Shown: positions 61,153 to 64,000 of the stretch, piece by piece
Numbering within the stretch: the stretch's first letter is position 1
How the letters are laid out: each line of letters starts with the position of its first letter
Notes under the pieces: model-generated
The model's database searches: none
What the model was told of the DNA's origin: nothing
What the model saw: only the letters and a program-made list of their open reading frames with translations
Assembly: GCF_000975135.1 (NCBI RefSeq)
Contig: NZ_BBRF01000001.1
Location: 1,056,380-1,120,379 of the forward strand
Reading direction: 5' to 3'
Source: Demequina aurantiaca
GTDB lineage: Bacteria > Actinomycetota > Actinomycetes > Actinomycetales > Demequinaceae
DNA: 64,000 bases
Program-made: the position numbers and the translations under genes

Positions 61153-62253
61153 ATGACTGATGTGGCCCAGACCCAACTCGCGGACCTCACCACCCTGCGG
61201 GTGGGAGGCCCGGCGCGCGCGCTCGTCGACACCAACTCCGAGCCTGAGTTCATTGACGCTGTTCGCACGGCCGATGCCACGCAGACCCCGCTGCTCGTGC
61301 TTGGCGGAGGCTCCAATATCTTGGTCTCCGATGACGGCTTCGCGGGCACCGTGGTGCGCGACGACCGTCACGATCTGACCGTGCAGGACGATGGCGCATG
61401 CGGGGGAGTGTCCGTCACCATCAGTGCTGGCATGCCCTGGGACGACGTGGTCGCGCGCGCGGTTGATGAGGGCTGGGTGGGGTTGGAGGCGCTCTCCGGA
61501 ATACCGGGCTCCACCGGGGCGACTCCCGTGCAAAACGTGGGTGCGTACGGCGCTGAGGTTGCGGACTCTACCGCGCTGGTGCGCACCTGGGATCGCCATG
61601 AGAACCGGGTGCGCTCGCTCGCGCGTGTGGACTGCCAGTTCGGTTACCGCGACTCGCTGCTCAAGCGCTCCATGCGCGGGCTCGGTCCCGACGGTCACCT
61701 GTGGCGTCCCACCCCGCGCTACGTGGTCCTCGACGTGACGCTGCACATGCGCACCGGAACGCTGTCCTCGCCTATCCGGTACGCGCAACTCGCGCAGACT
61801 CTCGGCGTCGAGGTGGGGGAGCGTGCGCCCATGGGGGACGTGCGCGCCGCAGTCCTCTATCTGCGCGGTTCCAAGGGCATGGTGCTGGACGACGGCGACT
61901 TCGACACCTGGAGTGCCGGTTCGTTCTTCACGAACCCGATTTTGAGCGCCGATGCCGCGGCAGCCTTGCCCGCCGATGCTCCCCGCTACCCGGCGGGCAG
62001 TGCGCACCCTGAAGGCGCGGTCAAGACGAGCGCCGCCTGGCTGATCGAGCGCGCCGGCTTCGGCAAGGGCTTCGCCCTTATGCCCGATGCACGGGCTAGC
62101 CTGTCCACCAAGCACACACTCGCGCTGACGAATCGCGGGAATGCTCGCGCGGGAGACGTCGTAGCGCTCGCACGCGCGGTGCGGCAAGGCGTGCGCGACG
62201 CGTTCGGCATCAACCTGATCCCGGAGCCCGTCACGCTCGGGGTCGACCTCTAG
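61153..62253 (+). CDS. murB: UDP-N-acetylenolpyruvoylglucosamine reductase
   Basis: A 366-residue FAD enzyme that reduces the enolpyruvyl group to form UDP-MurNAc for peptidoglycan. FAD region LGGGSNILVSDDGF and GIPGSTGATPVQNVGAYGAE, catalytic serine in WSAGSFFTNP and the glutamate in HPEGAVKTSAAWLIE are all present. ATG 61153 seems leaderless; frames extending upstream overlap the MFS gene. Essential single gene. Confidence 0.95.
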   Translation: MTDVAQTQLADLTTLRVGGPARALVDTNSEPEFIDAVRTADATQTPLLVLGGGSNILVSDDGFAGTVVRDDRHDLTVQDDGACGGVSVTISAGMPWDDVVARAVDEGWVGLEALSGIPGSTGATPVQNVGAYGAEVADSTALVRTWDRHENRVRSLARVDCQFGYRDSLLKRSMRGLGPDGHLWRPTPRYVVLDVTLHMRTGTLSSPIRYAQLAQTLGVEVGERAPMGDVRAAVLYLRGSKGMVLDDGDFDTWSAGSFFTNPILSADAAAALPADAPRYPAGSAHPEGAVKTSAAWLIERAGFGKGFALMPDARASLSTKHTLALTNRGNARAGDVVALARAVRQGVRDAFGINLIPEPVTLGVDL

Positions 62254-62311
62254 CGTTCGCTGAACCTACAGCACCCCCACTGTCGCTTGAGGGTGCGGGC
62301 GTAGCACGCAC

Positions 62312-62343
62312 ACGGCCCCCATCCCAGGAGGGATGAGGGCCGT
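62312..62343. terminator. Convergent terminator between murB and the ABC permease
   Basis: ACGGCCCCCATCCC, AGGA loop, GGGATGAGGGCCGT with one mismatch, between two facing genes; may serve both. Confidence 0.7.
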
Positions 62344-62361
62344 CGCTGAGGCTGCTGTGAC

Positions 62362-64000
62362 CTACTCGGTCGCGATCGCCTTGAGGATGTCCAGCTTGGA
62401 GGCACGCCATGCGGGCCAGATCGCGGCCACGACACCAGCGATCGCGGCGAGCACCGTGTAGATGCCCAGCCATATCCACGGCACCGTGACCCCATCAAAG
62501 CCGAAGTCGGCCAGGGCAAGTACCAACGCTGACCCGAGCCCAAGCCCGAGCAGCATGCCGAGTATGGCCCCGAATATCGCCATCACCATCGACTCGAGTG
62601 TCACCATCCTCCACACGGACCTCTTGCGCAGACCAACGGCGCGGAGCAACCCGATCTCTCGGGTGCGCTCGGTGACGGACAGCAGCAGCGTGTTGGCCAC
62701 GCCCAAAATTGCGATAACCAAGGCAGACCCGAGAAGCGCGGAGATGACGCCGAGCAGCAGGTCGATGAACTGGTTGGCGAACTGCGCCAATTCGCCAGGC
62801 GACTGCACCAGCACCGTGGGGTACTCGGCGGCCAGTTCGTCACTGAGCGTGGTTTGTAGTGCCTCGACGTCGGTGCCGGGATCCGCGGAGACGAGGAGTT
62901 GTGCCACCACCACGTCGCCAAGGATCTCCTCGCCGGTAGCCCAGTCGACGTTGAAGTCGCCGCCATTTTCGTCGTTGAAGAGGCCCGTGACCTCGACGTC
63001 CATGGTGGATCCGCCGCCTGTCAGCGTCACGGTGTCACCCACCTCGACGCCCTGATCCTGGATGGCCTGGCCAATGTACGTGCCGTCGCCCACCTCGGTG
63101 ATGTCGGGATCCGTCTCGAAGGTCATGAGGTCCGTCGAGGCCTCGACGTCGATCACGGCGATGCGGCTATCCGCGCCGTCATACTGAATTGGGCCCACGC
63201 CGACGCGTGCCACCTCGTCGACCCCGTCTGTGTTGGTGACAAGGTCAATGGCCGAGTCCGGGATACCGGTGCCCGCCGTGTCGATGACAAAGTAGTCCGC
63301 TGAGGTCGAGTCGAACTGGGCCGTCACGGTGGTCTTCAATGACTCGGTGAACGTCGCAACAAGGGCGAGCAACATCACACCGATCATCAGTGCCGCCGCA
63401 GTATTTGCGCTGCGGCGCGGCTCACGTCGAATGTTGTTCGCAGCGAGCTTGCCGTCCACCTTGAACAGGCGTGTCAGCACGCCGCGTAGGCCAAAGGCGA
63501 TCGGGACAAGGAACTGCGCCGCGAGCAGGCTCATTCCCAAGACCAGGAGCACGGCGCCCACACCCACGTAGATGTAGGGCTTGTCGAAGTCCCCAAAGAG
63601 GCCAAGGAACACGGTCCCGATGCCAATGATCGCCATTGCCGATCCCACAATGTTGCGCGTGTGCAACGGCTTCTTGGATTCGGTGGCTGACTCACGTAGC
63701 GCCTCCATGGGGGAGATGCGCGAAGCGTGAATGGCGGGGGCGATTGCCGAGGCCATCGTAACGAGGAGGCCAAGGCCATAGGCCCAGGCGATGGCGTCTG
63801 GCGGGAGCGTCAGGACGCCAAAAATGTCGCCGACGGCAAGCTTGGCGATAGCCGTGATGCCGAGCGCGAGCACATAGCCCATGATGAGCCCGATCGTGGA
63901 CGCGACGATTCCCACCACCAGCGCCTCGAGGAGGATCATGCGGCGCACCTGCTGGCCGGTCACGCCCACCGCACGCAGCAGCCCGAACTCACGGGTGCGC
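62362..64000 (-). CDS. FtsX/MacB-type ABC transporter permease (5' end outside the window)
   Basis: At least 545 residues of a large permease with duplicated FtsX domains. The end of the first domain has APAIHASRISPMEALRES, and the second ends in LGIYTVLAAIAGVVAAIWPAWRASKLDIL. Both carry the repeat TREFGLLRAVG / TREIGLLRAVG, the first running over the right edge, so the gene begins outside. An extracytoplasmic domain lies between. Partner ATPase not in the window. Actinobacterial relatives are linked to lipoprotein or antimicrobial-peptide export. Confidence 0.85.
   Translation of the reverse strand, partial: RTREFGLLRAVGVTGQQVRRMILLEALVVGIVASTIGLIMGYVLALGITAIAKLAVGDIFGVLTLPPDAIAWAYGLGLLVTMASAIAPAIHASRISPMEALRESATESKKPLHTRNIVGSAMAIIGIGTVFLGLFGDFDKPYIYVGVGAVLLVLGMSLLAAQFLVPIAFGLRGVLTRLFKVDGKLAANNIRREPRRSANTAAALMIGVMLLALVATFTESLKTTVTAQFDSTSADYFVIDTAGTGIPDSAIDLVTNTDGVDEVARVGVGPIQYDGADSRIAVIDVEASTDLMTFETDPDITEVGDGTYIGQAIQDQGVEVGDTVTLTGGGSTMDVEVTGLFNDENGGDFNVDWATGEEILGDVVVAQLLVSADPGTDVEALQTTLSDELAAEYPTVLVQSPGELAQFANQFIDLLLGVISALLGSALVIAILGVANTLLLSVTERTREIGLLRAVGLRKRSVWRMVTLESMVMAIFGAILGMLLGLGLGSALVLALADFGFDGVTVPWIWLGIYTVLAAIAGVVAAIWPAWRASKLDILKAIATE

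Noticed and set aside
1..64000. CRISPR arrays, insertion sequences, phage genes or a replication origin
   Set aside because: I saw no regularly spaced direct repeats, transposase or integrase motifs, phage structural genes or DnaA-box cluster.

Overview
The window is a 64-kb piece of a high-GC Gram-positive (actinobacterial) chromosome. The base composition, the frequent GTG/TTG starts, the 14-gene nuoA-N operon placed between a geranylgeranyl-reductase-type flavoprotein and a long-chain polyprenyl diphosphate synthase, the FprA-type ferredoxin reductase and the rpmG-hadA-hadB-murB gene order all point this way. A Micrococcales relative such as Cellulomonas or Demequina is my guess, not something the sequence proves. 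The cell respires with menaquinone but also carries an oxygen-independent class III ribonucleotide reductase, which suggests a facultative anaerobe.

Layout. 1-2760: the end of a probable menD, isochorismate synthase (menF) and an alditol oxidase. 2983-20965: a MenJ-like reductase, the complete NADH:quinone oxidoreductase operon (nuoABCDEFGHIJKLMN, nearly every junction overlapping) and a polyprenyl diphosphate synthase, closed by a hairpin. 21020-24721: an SDR protein, an ECF sigma factor coupled to an unrecognised membrane protein, and rarD. 24912-29492 (minus): a processive GT2 glycosyltransferase, a membrane-fusion-type protein and a GH81 beta-1,3-glucanase lipoprotein, a compact candidate beta-glucan operon. 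29740-36231 (minus): sulfate assimilation, sirA-cysH-cysD-cysN-ssuB-ssuC, every junction overlapping. In front of it lies a leaderless 23-codon reading frame with five cysteines, followed by competing stems and a hairpin over the sirA Shine-Dalgarno sequence. fprA diverges from it.

38132-45635: htpX, an aldehyde dehydrogenase/SDR pair, an FMN-dependent glutamate-synthase-like protein coupled to pyruvate:quinone oxidoreductase, and yajQ. 45770-47314: tRNA-Tyr with a textbook terminator, then a secreted HNH/excalibur lipoprotein flanked by two copies of a palindromic repeat. 47315-51171 (minus): nrdD-nrdG with a coupled formylglycine-generating-enzyme homologue, behind tandem NrdR-type boxes. 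51276-64000: a sugar porter, a YcaQ-type DNA glycosylase, tRNA-Thr and tRNA-Met, rpmG, a membrane endonuclease/exonuclease/phosphatase protein, hadAB, a purine permease, a divergent LacI regulator/MFS pair, murB and a truncated FtsX-type ABC permease.

How the genes fit together. The menaquinone genes, Nuo, the polyprenyl synthase and PoxB make up much of an electron-transport module. SirA-CysHDN with FprA take sulfate to sulfide by way of APS, and the leader strongly suggests control by cysteine supply. Several single genes share one start geometry (a TANNNT-like -10, six bases, then ATG or GTG), so leaderless transcription looks common here.
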